This document shows, piece after piece, positions 10,491 to 19,939 of a stretch of DNA of 64,000 nucleotides (its first letter is position 1; every line of letters starts with the position of its first letter). The position numbers were made by a program, and so were the translations under genes. Origin of the DNA: Blasia pusilla (Eukaryota; Marchantiophyta; Marchantiopsida; Blasiales); NCBI GenBank assembly GCA_050084515.1, contig CM114275.1, positions 26,908,001 to 26,972,000 on the forward strand, given 5' to 3'. A model generated the notes under the pieces. It was given only the letters and a program-made list of their open reading frames with translations, was not told where the DNA came from and ran no database searches.

Positions 10491-11560
10491 GAGTTGATTA
10501 GGATCATATCACTTAAAAATAAGGGCTTTGATCAAGCCATCCTTCAATGAGTGAGAAGCAATCTCTTGTGATGTGCCCCAATTCCACTTTTTTCCTTTCT
10601 CTAGTACACTTGTTAAGGATTGTGCAATTTGAGCAAAACCTTTGACAAATCTTTGATAGAATCCTATTAATCCTAGAAAAATCTTCAATTAAGTTTGATC
10701 CTCAGATGCACTCTATTTTTGGATCGCTTCTATCTTTGCACTCATCACTTGAATGCCTTCTACACTTACTCGATGCCATAGATAATCAATTTCTCTCTTA
10801 CCGAACTCATATTTTGAAGCTTTAGCATACAAGCTTTAGCTTTAACATATCTCTCACGATTTTAAGGACTTATTGTATATGATTTATATGATCCTCTATG
10901 GTTTTACTATAGACCAAGATATCATCTAAGAAATGATAAGAGACCTGTCTAAATATGGACGAAAGATATCATTCATTAGGCTGATAAAGGGCGCACGTGC
11001 ATTAGTGAAACCAAATGGCATGACTAAGTATTCAAAGTGTCCATACTTAATACAAAAGGCAGTGTTGGGCACATCTTCATCCGCAATTTAAATTAGGTTA
11101 TAATCGCTTCTAAGGTCAAGTTTGATGAAGTATTTTGCTCCTTGGCTAGTGGAACAAATCATCCATTCTTGGTAATTGATACTTACAAACATTGAAGAAT
11201 GGAAAGCCCAAGTGAAGGAGATTAAATGCTCGATAGTCGATACACAATCGTATGCTTCCATCCTTCTTTTCTACAAAAAGAACTGGAGCTCCATATAGCG
11301 AGACGCTTGGTTGGATGAAGCTTTTCTACAACATCTCCTTCACTTGGGCTTTCCATTCTTCTAACTCCTTTGGAGCTAAGCGGTAAGGAGCCTTACATGG
11401 TGGTGCGCTTCCTAGAAGAACCTCAATCTTATGGTCTATCCTTCATTTGGGTCGTAACCCTCATGGTAAATGATTTGGGAATACATTTTAATATTCCTCC
11501 AATACTTCTCTCACTCATCTTGTACCTCTGAATATTTTTTCAAACCACCAACATCTCTTA
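10491..11560 (-). pseudogene. Element G reverse transcriptase
   Basis: No long frame survives, but the reverse-transcriptase motifs can be read across frames on the minus strand. [20 protein letters not shown] is at about 11225-11290, and [11 protein letters not shown], the catalytic YxDD-type motif with Phe-Leu-Asp-Asp, at about 10905-10940. The spacing fits Ty3/gypsy RT followed directly by RNase H. Many frameshifts are present. Confidence 0.75.
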
Positions 11561-11769
11561 TTAAACCTAGAAAACATACATCTTGATGTTTGATGGCGGT
11601 TTTTCCTATTACATATAGGGGTAGGGTTTTAGGACGTGATCTGACTCTATCTCCATAAAGCTTCCACTCTCGGGTCTTCTCAATCTTTTTTCTTCAATCT
11701 ACCTCTGGATTGTATTGTTCCATCCAAGGCATCCCCAAGATAACATCATAACGTGCTAATCTAATGACC

Positions 11770-12040
11770 TTCATCTCCAACTCTTCATGATACTTTCATA
11801 TCCTTAACTCTATCCTTGGAGGAAGCTTCTCAATCTTTTCTATTTGACCATTTGGAAATTCTACCTCCTTTTTTTTATCTCTCTCTAAAGCTAAGCCTAA
11901 CTTCATAGCTATGGCTCTTGAAAGAAAGTTTTTTGTTGCACCAAGATCAATCAACATTGTAACTTGGGATCTTTCTACTTCCCCATCTATAACAATGAGA
12001 TACATTTCTCCTCTTTTCAAAGCATTTATCTGCACATATT
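11770..12040 (-). pseudogene. Element G aspartic protease
   Basis: The frame at 12035-11796 reads SQVTMLIDLGATKNFLSRA. The D-x-G-A-T-x-N-F pattern is the gypsy protease active site, here with Leu in place of Ser/Thr after the Asp. It lies between the gag zinc knuckle (12220) and RT, as expected for the family. Confidence 0.75.
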
Positions 12041-12199
12041 TGTGTTGACCCTTGCCTTTTCTCCTTTTGTTAGAACTAGTATATTTGCAAGGCGAGATTA
12101 TTGATGGTTGGCGTTTTCCTGAGGTTCGCCTTCTTCGTTATCTTTGTGTATATGTTTTCCTCCAAGATGATTAAGAGGACAATCATGTGGCCTATTTTA

Positions 12200-12500
12200 G
12201 AGCGTATGAAGACGCTAATTCATGGCTATATGACCATATCTACCACACTCAAAACATTGGCATGTATCTCTTGGAATTTTGAATCCTCTCCCTCCCCTAG
12301 GAACCCCGACCCCGTTGGTTCGAGGAGCAATCCCTTGTATGTTGAGGTTCCGATCTCTCTTCATTAGCACCCTTCCAACCACCTCTCCTTCTCTTTTGTA
12401 CATCTTTGTCATACGTTGTCGTATAGTAAAATCAACTAGTGTGTAAACTCCTTCGTCATTAAGTGTTAGATAGAGTTTCATTAGTATTAAGTAAATTGGC
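12200..12500 (-). pseudogene. Element G gag, C-terminal part with zinc knuckle
   Basis: The frame at 12568-12215 ends with CQCFECGRYGHIAMN, the start of a CCHC knuckle, preceded by an Arg/Gly-rich basic stretch. LNDEGVYTLVDFTIRQRM joins logically to the capsid part at 13701-14162 across repeat R. Residues read above about 12505 belong to the inserted repeat, not to gag. Confidence 0.75.
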
Positions 12501-12512
12501 TTAGAAAAAGGA

Positions 12513-12569
12513 GTTGGGCCCGCATAAAAGAGGCACCTCTTTATGGTGCCTCTTTTATGCGGGCCCAAC
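12513..12569. repeat. Perfect 25-bp inverted repeat (hairpin)
   Basis: Arms at 12513-12537 and 12545-12569 are exact reverse complements with a 7-base spacer. The arm runs GTTGGGCCCGCAT followed by AAAAGAGGCACC. It lies just left of repeat R copy 2 and outside the gag frame, so it is probably part of the inserted sequence. Confidence 0.9.
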
Positions 12570-12655
12570 TTAAGGAAAAGGAGGTAATAAATAAAAGATG
12601 ACTTTATAAAAGTAAAATAGTTGCTTTAATGAAAAGCAAAAGTAATCTTGGTTGG

Positions 12656-13700
12656 TGGCTAGGTTAGTTGGGGTAATTTGGAAAATATCAAGTGGGTAAA
12701 AGAGGATATTTTGGAAGAGATAAGAGGAAATCTACTTGTGTCAAAATGTGATTGGCTAAGCCTTGAGAGGAAGTCATGTGGCACAAGATAAGATAAGCTC
12801 TATTTCGTACTCTTGTGGATCCCTTGTGAGTATATAAAGAGGAGGGACCTTCAAGGGTTCATCACCTTCTATTCCACATCTTGAGTCTCTCGTGTCTCTC
12901 TTGAGTGTATGGCTTTGGGATTGCTTGCTCTTCCAATGAGAGTGGATCACCCCTCTTGGGAGAGTAACTTGACCATGGTCTATTGTTTGAGAGATTTCTA
13001 GAGTGGTGTGTGTGTGTGTGTATGGGGATGAGAGGTTTGTCACCGTAGAGGAGTTTAGTCATATTAAAATAGCCGATGTTTTGGCTTGTTACTTCCCCAA
13101 TGAGAGTGGATTACCCCTCTTGGGAGAATAACTCCGCCAAAACCCATTCTTGAGGAGAGTAGAGAATGTGTGTCAAGCATGGATAGGGGTGGAGCACGAG
13201 CTGTACCCGACTTTCCTTTCCTCAATCCTTACCATGTCAAGGTACTCTTTGTAGATAGGCACTGGTTCACTCGCTATTTAGTTTATCATTTTGGGGAGGC
13301 GTTCATGAACCAGGTCATGCAATCTCCAACTCCCGTGATTCTTCCTATTGTCACATATGGAAGGACATGGGATTGTACTTTGTATGTCCTTATATAGCGA
13401 TCCATGGATGTCAATAGGCCTGCTCAAGTAGGGTTTAACACTAGTTGTGCTATCTTCCTCGTGTACAAGTGTAAAATAGTTTATAGGGATTTTATAGTTA
13501 GGAATTTTGGGGTCCGATGTTACGAAGAAGTGATCGCCTCGGCACTTCCATTTGTGATACCTTTCATGAGAGAATGGAGAGTGTACATCATAATTTTGTA
13601 TTGAAAAAGGAGAACTTATTTGAGAGTTCATATTGCATCGACCGCATCTACCGCATCTAGAAGGCCCGCCCTTGCTCGAAGAAAGATTCTCGACACGACA
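12656..13700 (+). mobile_element. Repeat R, second copy (inserted in gag of element G)
   Basis: A near-identical copy of 1-1045, with TATA-like sequence at 12831-12839 and the same two-part coding stretch (13170-13604). It separates two halves of the G gag gene: ACIQH ends at 13701 and LYLTLNDEG resumes near 12490. The true left end may reach down to about 12500. The 5-mer gttgg flanks it at 12651-12655 and 13703-13707, a possible but unproven target duplication. Confidence 0.8.
13170..13606 (+). CDS. Conserved unknown protein segment inside repeat R (second copy)
   Basis: Same two peptides as at 535-951. Here the first frame is longer and open (13170-13397, MSSMDRGGARAVPDF to DCTLYVLI) and is followed by 13404-13604 (MDVNRPAQVGF to IIILY). 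The two stretches are separated only by a TAG at 13395-13397, so one protein of about 145 residues is plausible if that stop is secondary. No known domain was recognised. Confidence 0.45.
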
Positions 13701-14162
13701 ATGTTGGATACATGCGATTGCTTCATTGATATCTTTCGGATTGTCTCAAATCACCTCTTTATGCATCTTCCTCTTCAAACCTCTCTTGAACAGATCGAGA
13801 GCTTCTGCCCCACTCATGTCGTGGATTTGTATTTGCAAGTCACAAAACTCTTCAATGTAGTCCTTCACAATACCTTTCTGCTCCAGTCGCCATAGTTTCA
13901 TTCTAGTAGTGAGGATTGGCTCCATAGCTTGGAAATTTTGCAATAGCCCTTGCTTCATTTCGCTCCATTTAATTTTTTGACTTGTTTCAATCAAGGATCT
14001 CTCCCATCCTTGATACCATATCAATGCTCAATCCGTTAACCAAGATCTTACAAACATCCCTGCAATATGATCATCAATGTTGAAAAGGGATAAATGGATT
14101 TCCATCCAAGTGATCCAACCCTCTAATACCCCCATGGCTACACTTCTTTTGTAAAGTTCTAC
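13701..14162 (-). pseudogene. Element G gag, capsid part
   Basis: The frames read GWITWMEIHLSLFNIDD, then WYQGWERSLIETSQKIKW, LLQNFQAMEPILTTRMKLW, YIEEFCDLQIQIHDMSGAEA and LFKRGLKRKMHKEVI. This is the standard retrotransposon gag capsid pattern of chromovirus-like gypsy elements. The coding is interrupted by repeat R on one side and by the 1.5-kb insert on the other. Confidence 0.85.
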
Positions 14163-14321
14163 CTTGCATGTCTTTGTCATTTTAGTTATCAATGATACTT
14201 GTGCATTCATCTTCATCACTCTTTATGTTGCTTGAGCCTCCAATGCTCATGCCCTTAAGGTTTCCTCACTCTTCCCATAAGTCACGACACTCATGGTTTT
14301 TATCTCCATCCCACCTATCGG

Positions 14322-14411
<90 letters not shown>

Positions 14412-15672
14412 GAGAAGACAAGGAGATTGGAAGATCAGGGAATTATCTTGGAGGAGTGAGAACTGTTATAAAAGTAGAAAAGAAAGAAAGAAGAAGTAAG
14501 AGTACAAGGCGCGGGTGCTTCATAGTGAAGACTGCAATGTGGAAGAGGGCAAAGATTGTCAACAAAGACCTGTAAAAGACTTCTTCTTTGCTGCAGAAGT
14601 TCAAAGGGAGTCTTTGTGCGAAGACTGTGAAAAAAGAACGAAGACCGAAGCTCCAAGACCGGAAACTAAGAACTCTAAGAAGGAAGAGGATGAAGAAGAG
14701 GAAATCAAAGAGTCTTCATAAAGCGGAAAGGTGTACAAAGAGTAGGAATAGAAAGAGAAAGAATGTTTTGAGAAGAAAGTGGATTGAAAGGAAGACCCAA
14801 GGAGGAATCTTCGCGGTAGTAGAAGGATAAGAGTCTTTGCAAAGATAGGATCACAAAGACTGCAAAGATAGCATTGCAAAGATAGGACTATGAAGACTAC
14901 AAAGATCGTAAATAATGAAACATTGCGGCGGCTTTGGAAGCCAAAATTGAAGAGCCATAGCAGTTTACAAGGAAGCGGAAATGAAACGCCAAAGCAACCA
15001 ATCGCCGTAGGAAGATGGAGGGTTGGAGAGTCTGAACCGAGGAAGGCCGGATTTTCAATTAGAAATTTAGAGTAGAATAGGAAGATCAATTAGGAATTAT
15101 AAGAGACTATTTAAAGAATAGAGAGGAAGAGCAAGGGGTCATTCCCTTGTATCTAGAGTTTCCTAGTACTTTTGGTGGATTGTGTAAGGAGTTCTTTAGG
15201 GATGATCCAAGGTGAAGAGTCTTGTACCCTCGGAAGCTTGTAATACTTTCTAGTTCTTTCCACTCTTTGATGCAATTGAAGTGTCTTCTCTCATGCTTTT
15301 TGATGTGCGGAGTTAAGTGTAAAACCTTATTGGGTTGCGGTATGGATGAGAGTTCAGTCTTTTGGTTTCGGAATTCTAGAAGATAATCAAGAAGAGCATT
15401 GGAAAGGTGTTAGATAGTGAGTAACCACCCATGACAGATTCAGTTTTGAAAGTAGGATGAACCACTCATTCTTGAGTCTCTTTGAGGTCTTCGTTGGAAC
15501 TTTGTTATTTAAGATTCGAAAGAGTTTTTGTCTACACTTAAGAAGAGTCTTTTCCAAGAGGGAAGAAAACCATTTTTTTCTTTTGTGCTAGTGAAGACTT
15601 GGTTATTGTAATTAATGAAGTGTTTAGTGAAGAAGGAGTTATCTTGATTTTTCGTATAAAACCTCTCTTTAC
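14163..15672. mobile_element. 1510-bp insertion in gag of element G with 5-bp target duplication
   Basis: tctac occurs at 14158-14162 and again at 15673-15677, exactly where the gag reading frame is cut: SFNPKVE on the upper side and VELYKRS on the lower side share the duplicated codons. Inside are a long (CT)n run (about 14331-14407), A/G-rich sequence with many aagact/caaaga repeats, and a TATA-like tatttaaag near 15109. The termini do not show clear TG...CA ends. It could be a solo LTR of another family or a non-autonomous element. No protein domain was recognised. Confidence 0.6.
14331..14407. repeat. (CT)n microsatellite
   Basis: An uninterrupted run of about 39 CT dinucleotides inside the 1.5-kb insertion. 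Confidence 0.95.
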
Positions 15673-15677
15673 TCTAC

Positions 15678-15886
15678 TTTGGGATTAAAAGAGTACCTTT
15701 TCCTTGAGTTGTACATTACACTCTCTTCTCTCATATTTCTGACCAAAGCAACTTCTTGCGCTAATTCTTGGACTTGGTTTTGACTTTTATCAAATGCAAC
15801 CCTCAACTCTCTCAATTTATGAATCATATCCCAAAAAGTTTCTTCTATGATCACTCCAACTTTCCACTGACCCTTTACTACCACTC
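15678..15886 (-). pseudogene. Element G gag, N-terminal coiled-coil part
   Basis: The frame at 15884-15669 contains ETFWDMIHKLRELRVAFDKS and VQELAQEVALVRN, an amphipathic helical stretch, and ends with YSFNPKVE, where the 1.5-kb insertion begins. Its position directly upstream of the capsid region supports gag. It starts just after the unknown conserved segment. Confidence 0.6.
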
Positions 15887-16289
15887 TAATATAAGATCAA
15901 GATATACACTTGCCAATTTTGCACAACAGAGACTACAAAAGGCAATGTTAACGCAATGACTTCATTGCAATACTCTTGGCCAAACTTCCTCACCATAAAC
16001 TCTCTATATGCTACCTTAGGTTGACAAACCACATGGACTATATATTGAGTGTTAAAAAATACTTGTGGGGGCCTATTTAAATCTATTCCCCATATCTCAT
16101 CTAAAATAATATAGAAATAGTACAATCCCTCACACGATCATATGTAACAATAGGGAGGATCATCGAGAAGCGAGACTTCATCATTTGCGTGAACCAGTGT
16201 CTATTTATATGTAAGAGTTTGATGGTGAACGGATTAAGAAACAGAAAATTAGGAGCCACTCTCGCTCCCCCTCCATCCATTACCTTCAA
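15886..16289 (-). CDS. Diverged copy of the repeat-R protein, upstream of gag in element G
   Basis: Two minus-strand frames (16289-16101, then 16125-15886) encode DGGGARVAPNFLFLNPF and INRHWFTQ, then IDLNRPPQVFFNTQ, AYREFMVRKFGQEYCNEVIA and NWQVYILILY. The order and many residues match the R segments, although the DNA has diverged widely. It sits between the primer-binding site and gag, an unusual place for a reading frame in a gypsy element. Function unknown. Confidence 0.5.
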
Positions 16290-16426
16290 AAAAACCCTTC
16301 CTCCTTACTCTACTTGTAGCTCAATAGCCATTTCCAGCCTCTAACAACCTATCTAACTCTTGACAGTGTATCATTACTTGGTCATCCTTCCAAGAGGGGT
16401 AATCCACTCTTGATAAAAGATAATCT

Positions 16427-16441
16427 TTGCTCTGTTACCAT
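16427..16441 (-). promoter_or_regulatory. Primer-binding site of element G
   Basis: Read on the minus strand this is TGGTAACAGAGCAAA, starting three bases after the LTR. It is one base off the plant initiator-methionine tRNA type TGGTATCAGAGC, and it fixes the element orientation as minus. Confidence 0.8.
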
Positions 16442-16443
16442 TC

Positions 16444-16794
16444 TAACTCTCTAGCTCACGAAACCACTCTAGAATTGCTCAAAGGTAGAATGCCCCTCGA
16501 GGCCTCTCCTCTTCCTTTATATACTTAGAGATAGGTACAATAAAGACAAATTAGTTCTACCTATCCTTATGCCATGTGTCATATTCTCATAGCATGAGAG
16601 GATCTCCTTTGGACTCTAATGTACCTACCTCATCTTGCCCAACCTCATCCTTATCTTCCTTTTCACCGACCTATGACCCCACTCTGAGCTTTATCTCAAC
16701 CATCATTATTTTTCACCAACCTATGGCCCCACTCTCATCTTTATCTCATGTATCTTGTCTTTTCTCATTTATGCGCTGCATGTCATAGATTCCA
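16444..16794 (-). repeat. 5' LTR of gypsy element G
   Basis: Pairs with 8470-8790. On the minus strand it starts TGGAATCTATG, carries a TATA box at 16515-16524 and ends at GAGAGTTA beside the primer-binding site. It has a partial internal duplication (ttttcacc-acctatg-ccccactct repeated) absent from the 3' copy. Confidence 0.85.
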
Positions 16795-18317
16795 ACTTAA
16801 CTATGACTAACAAAAGATGGCTACACCTTGAAAAAAAAAAGTTAGAATTATATCATCTAAGGAAGAAACATCTAAAGAAATACTCCTCAAGTCTCTTTTA
16901 AGGATTCTTTTACTATTGACAAATGAGAAAATTAAATGAAAAAGGCGAAAGAGGACCTTTGGCTTTTTAATATTTGAAGATTATTTGTGCATAGCAGGGG
17001 CAACCCTATGGTAGAGGAAATGTGAAAAACTAGAGATCTTGTAATATTATTAATCATGGAGGAAGAAATTTGGTCCATCATAGTGGATGGATCATCATAG
17101 AGGTTGTAACGGCTTCCTCCAAGAACTTGTCTTCTTTTATTGTAATCTCTATGATAGATCGTCCTTTACCTTTTTTTTCAGTGCCAAAGTCTCGACACAA
17201 AGAAGTCCTCTTCATTTTTGTGCCTCTTGATGCAACACCTTTTGAAAATCACAAAAAGAGGTTGGATTTGATGGAATAACAAGTCTGTGCAACCTATTTG
17301 TATGCAACAAAGCTAGTTTCTAACACCACAAATTTGATTGAGCAAGCTAGTCAAGTGCCAGAAAGAATTAGAATGCAAAGCACAATTTATGCTAGTCATA
17401 TGTGGGAGATGATTCAATGTGGAGAGGAGGTTATCTTTTTCCTCGATCTTCTAACTTTTGAGCACGAATTCTTCGATTTCTTTTTTGGCCCTCGATGCGA
17501 AGTACCTTTTGATAATCAAGTAAATTTTTAGGGTTTTCTTGAGGAGAGAGTCTGTACAATAAGGCCAACCCATGTAGTTATATACATATATGGAAAAAAA
17601 TGAAATGAAATGACCTAAGAAAAGCACAAAAGAAATTACATTAACTTGAGAACTGTAAGTTGGAGATATTGTAATCGATGGAATAGGAAGTAGTTATGCT
17701 CGCGGCAAGTTAAGAGGAAAATTTGTGATATCACAAACTTGAAGTGCAAAATTCTTCATCCACCAACCATTTTGTGGATAGATATGATAGATAAATCTGC
17801 TCAACACATGAGATAAATCTGAGATTATAAAAATTACGGCAAATTTTTTTTAAAGTAAGGAAAGGGGAAAAAAATGGAGAAAAAATGGTCGAAGGAGGAC
17901 AACATGTAGAAGGAGAAAAAAATAAAAAGGTAAAGACGGAGAGAAGAGAAGGGAAAAATGGAAGATGAAATTAAGTAGAAACTCTTTGTGGTAGGGTAAA
18001 ACATTTAAAAAGGGAAAAGAAAGGAAAAGATAAAGTATGAAAAAAATTGAAGAAAATAAGGTAAAGATGGGGAAAACTCAAGGGAAAAAGGGCAATAGAA
18101 AATCTTATAGAATTGTTTGTGTGGTAGAGTACAATATTTTCAGATGGGCAAGAAAGTTAAAATAAAGAGAAAGGAAAAACTGGAGCAAAATAGTTTAGAA
18201 GGGGAATAGAAAATAAAAAGATAAATATATAAAAAAGAGAAGGGAAAACTTGAAACATCGGGAAAATTTAGAAAACAAATCATGAAAGGAAAAAGAGGAA
18301 AAATTAAATAAGGGGGT
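16795..18317. other. No gene recognised; AT-rich, strongly A-biased region
   Basis: Short plus-strand frames (17070-17279, 17298-17531) have no recognisable motif. From about 17840 to 18310 the plus strand is dominated by gggaaaa/gaaaag purine tracts. No LTR ends or transposase motifs were seen. Confidence 0.4.
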
Positions 18318-18900
18318 GTCACGTCCTTTAAGATAGATCGGTGAGATCTAGTAGAGCATCTTCAAGAGTAGTGGAGGATAGGCCTAGGAGGTTGAGGATG
18401 ACCTGCTGAGGCCCTGGCAAACCTGAGAGAGCAGGTTTCCCCTTCGTTTTGGCTCATTTGGAGCCATATTGAGGAACTTACTATTTTAGGTGAATATCAT
18501 TTTGAGTATATGATCGACTTTCTATTTTTAGTAAGTGGCCCTTGACCTCCTACATCAGGTCAAGAGCCAAGGAGGTGACTTGGGAGAATAGGTTACCATG
18601 GAGAGAGCTTGGGAGAGGGAAGGGGTATATATTCCAAGGAGAGAGAGCTTGAGAGCTCATTCTCTCTTTGTTGAAACTCTTGGCATAAGGCGGCGGAGCT
18701 ATGGTCCCTTGCCTTGTGAGTGTAACCCAAGCCTCTCATTAGGAGAGTGGATTTGGTTTGACATGAGAGAGAGTGCACACCTTTGAGAGCTATGGTGTGA
18801 GATTGTGTAGAGAGAGATTGGATCTTACTTTACAAAGAGAGAATGAGAGAATGAGAGAAAGAGAGAAAGAGAGAATGAGAGAGTGAGAGAGCTTCATGGG
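18318..18900 (+). repeat. Solo-LTR-like repeat (forward copy)
   Basis: Begins TGTCACGTCCTTTAAG at 18318. It contains CTAGTAGAGCATC, a ccccttcgttttggctcatttgg-type block, GGTCAAGAGCCAAGGAGGT and a TATA-like gtatatatt (18627), and ends in GA-rich repeats near 18890. The same blocks occur in reverse order on the opposite strand at 48815-49313. No pol gene lies beside either copy, so both look like solo LTRs of one family. Confidence 0.7.
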
Positions 18901-19423
18901 GGAGCTTGCTGGTCACTCGCTGTTTTTTCAGGTTGGGGACCGTGTTCCCCGCTCAACGGCTCATGGGAGTGCTCATCGGAGCAAGGGTTGCTTGGATTGT
19001 TCTTTGCATTTGCCGATTTTTCGTGTGGAAGAGTGGCGCGCGGAAGCGCTGCTCAATTTCTGATAGGGATTGAGTATGGGGGCGGGTTGCCCCATGCCGA
19101 TGCTTTCGGGAGTATCATGTCGCTTGCTTATTTGCATTTTTATAGGTTTTACATTTTTTTTGGGAGGAATCAACGCGGAAGCGTTGCCGAATGTTGGGTA
19201 GAAGAAAGAGACTTTGGGCTTTACAACAATCCCTGTCAGTTTTTACTGGAATTCCTGATTCTAAATATTTTCTAATACGAGTGTAGATCATGAAGTTGTG
19301 CACGCTATGCAACAAACAGTGCAAAATTTGGAGTTGCGAGCAGAAAGTTATGGTCAATCTTGAAAAACTGCCATTGCTAGGCGATTTTTAGGGTTAAATT
19401 GTGCAAACCCTATACCAGCCGCC
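18901..19423 (+). other. Unassigned; open frame without known domain
   Basis: A plus-strand frame (18883-19275) is open for 130 codons but has no recognisable motif. Two palindromic blocks, gcgcggaagcgctg near 19039 and caacgcggaagcgttg near 19170, repeat a gcggaagcg core. This may be the downstream part of the element whose LTR precedes it. Confidence 0.3.
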
Positions 19424-19560
19424 ACACCGGCGGCGGCCGTCGTCGTCATAGTCACCGTCAACCGTCAACGATCGACTTTCACCATCGATGGTGAACCATC
19501 ACCATCACTGTTTGTCCGTCACCATCAACGGTCAACCGTCACTATCAATGGTCTATGTGG
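19424..19560 (+). repeat. Degenerate ACCGTCAACC / CCATCACC short repeats
   Basis: Repeated accgtcaa and ccatcac blocks (caccgtcaaccgtcaacg, accatcgatggtgaacc, ccgtcaccatcaacgg) form a low-complexity tract of about 135 bp. Confidence 0.7.
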
Positions 19561-19640
19561 ATGCTCTTGTCTCTGTTATGTATGTATGTGAGTATGGTAT
19601 GTCAGAGATGTATGCTGTATGACGATGTGGATTCGCACGA
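19555..19640 (-). repeat. Fragment shared with the gag-leader region of element M2
   Basis: The plus strand here (gttatgtatgtatgtgagta, then tggtatgtcag and gacgatgtggattcgcacg) is the reverse complement of 59447-59530 with few differences. It marks a short stray piece of M2-type or inserted sequence next to the hAT element. Confidence 0.7.
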
Positions 19641-19681
19641 CAACACCCTCATCTAAAAAATCTCACCTCTCTTCTTAAAAC

Positions 19682-19844
19682 TTCCTTGGCAGGATTTGAA
19701 CCTGGCAGGCCTCCCACCACTTGGGAGCCAAGGATCATCCAAGCTTCTCACGTCCTCACTCCTTCTATCCCACATTCAGAATTTCACATCCTTGGCATGA
19801 ATTGAACCTAGCCAGGCTTCCCACCATTTGGGAACCAAGAATCC
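19682..19844 (-). repeat. Two tRNA-like (T-arm) modules downstream of the hAT transposase
   Basis: On the minus strand, 19844-19787 and 19737-19682 each read cTTGG, a small stem-loop from (t/c)tcccaa..., then AGGTTCAA(t/a)T and CCAAGG. The GGTTCAA loop matches the tRNA T-loop/B-box consensus, and the outer CCTTGG...CCAAGG arms can pair. The same module follows the other hAT gene at 40118-40173. It is therefore likely part of the hAT element, either subterminal repeats or a 3' structural element. No complete tRNA is present. Confidence 0.6.
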
Positions 19845-19854
19845 AACCCCTTCA

Positions 19855-19895
19855 TAGTACATGAAAGGTTTTATCACAAAACCTTTCATGTACTA
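19855..19895 (-). terminator. Perfect 18-bp hairpin just after the hAT stop codon
   Basis: Arms 19855-19872 (tagtacatgaaaggtttt) and 19878-19895 are exact reverse complements with a 5-base loop. It lies about 45 bases downstream of the transposase stop. A different hairpin sits in the same place after the second hAT gene. Labelled terminator only as a 3'-end structure; function unknown. Confidence 0.7.
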
Positions 19896-19939
19896 CAAAA
19901 GGGACCCTACCGTCTCATCTCTCCCTCCCTCCCTACCTA

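Noticed and set aside
1-13700. A single 13.7-kb LTR element bounded by the two R copies
   Set aside because: R interrupts two different elements (M1 methyltransferase and G gag), and G extends past the right R copy to its own LTR at 16444-16794, so the R copies are separate insertions rather than a pair of LTRs.
14293-14499. Plus-strand serine/leucine repeat protein
   Set aside because: It is translation of the (CT)n microsatellite.
19682-19844. Functional tRNA gene
   Set aside because: Only a T-arm-like hairpin and an outer stem are present; there is no D-arm, anticodon arm of proper length or A box.
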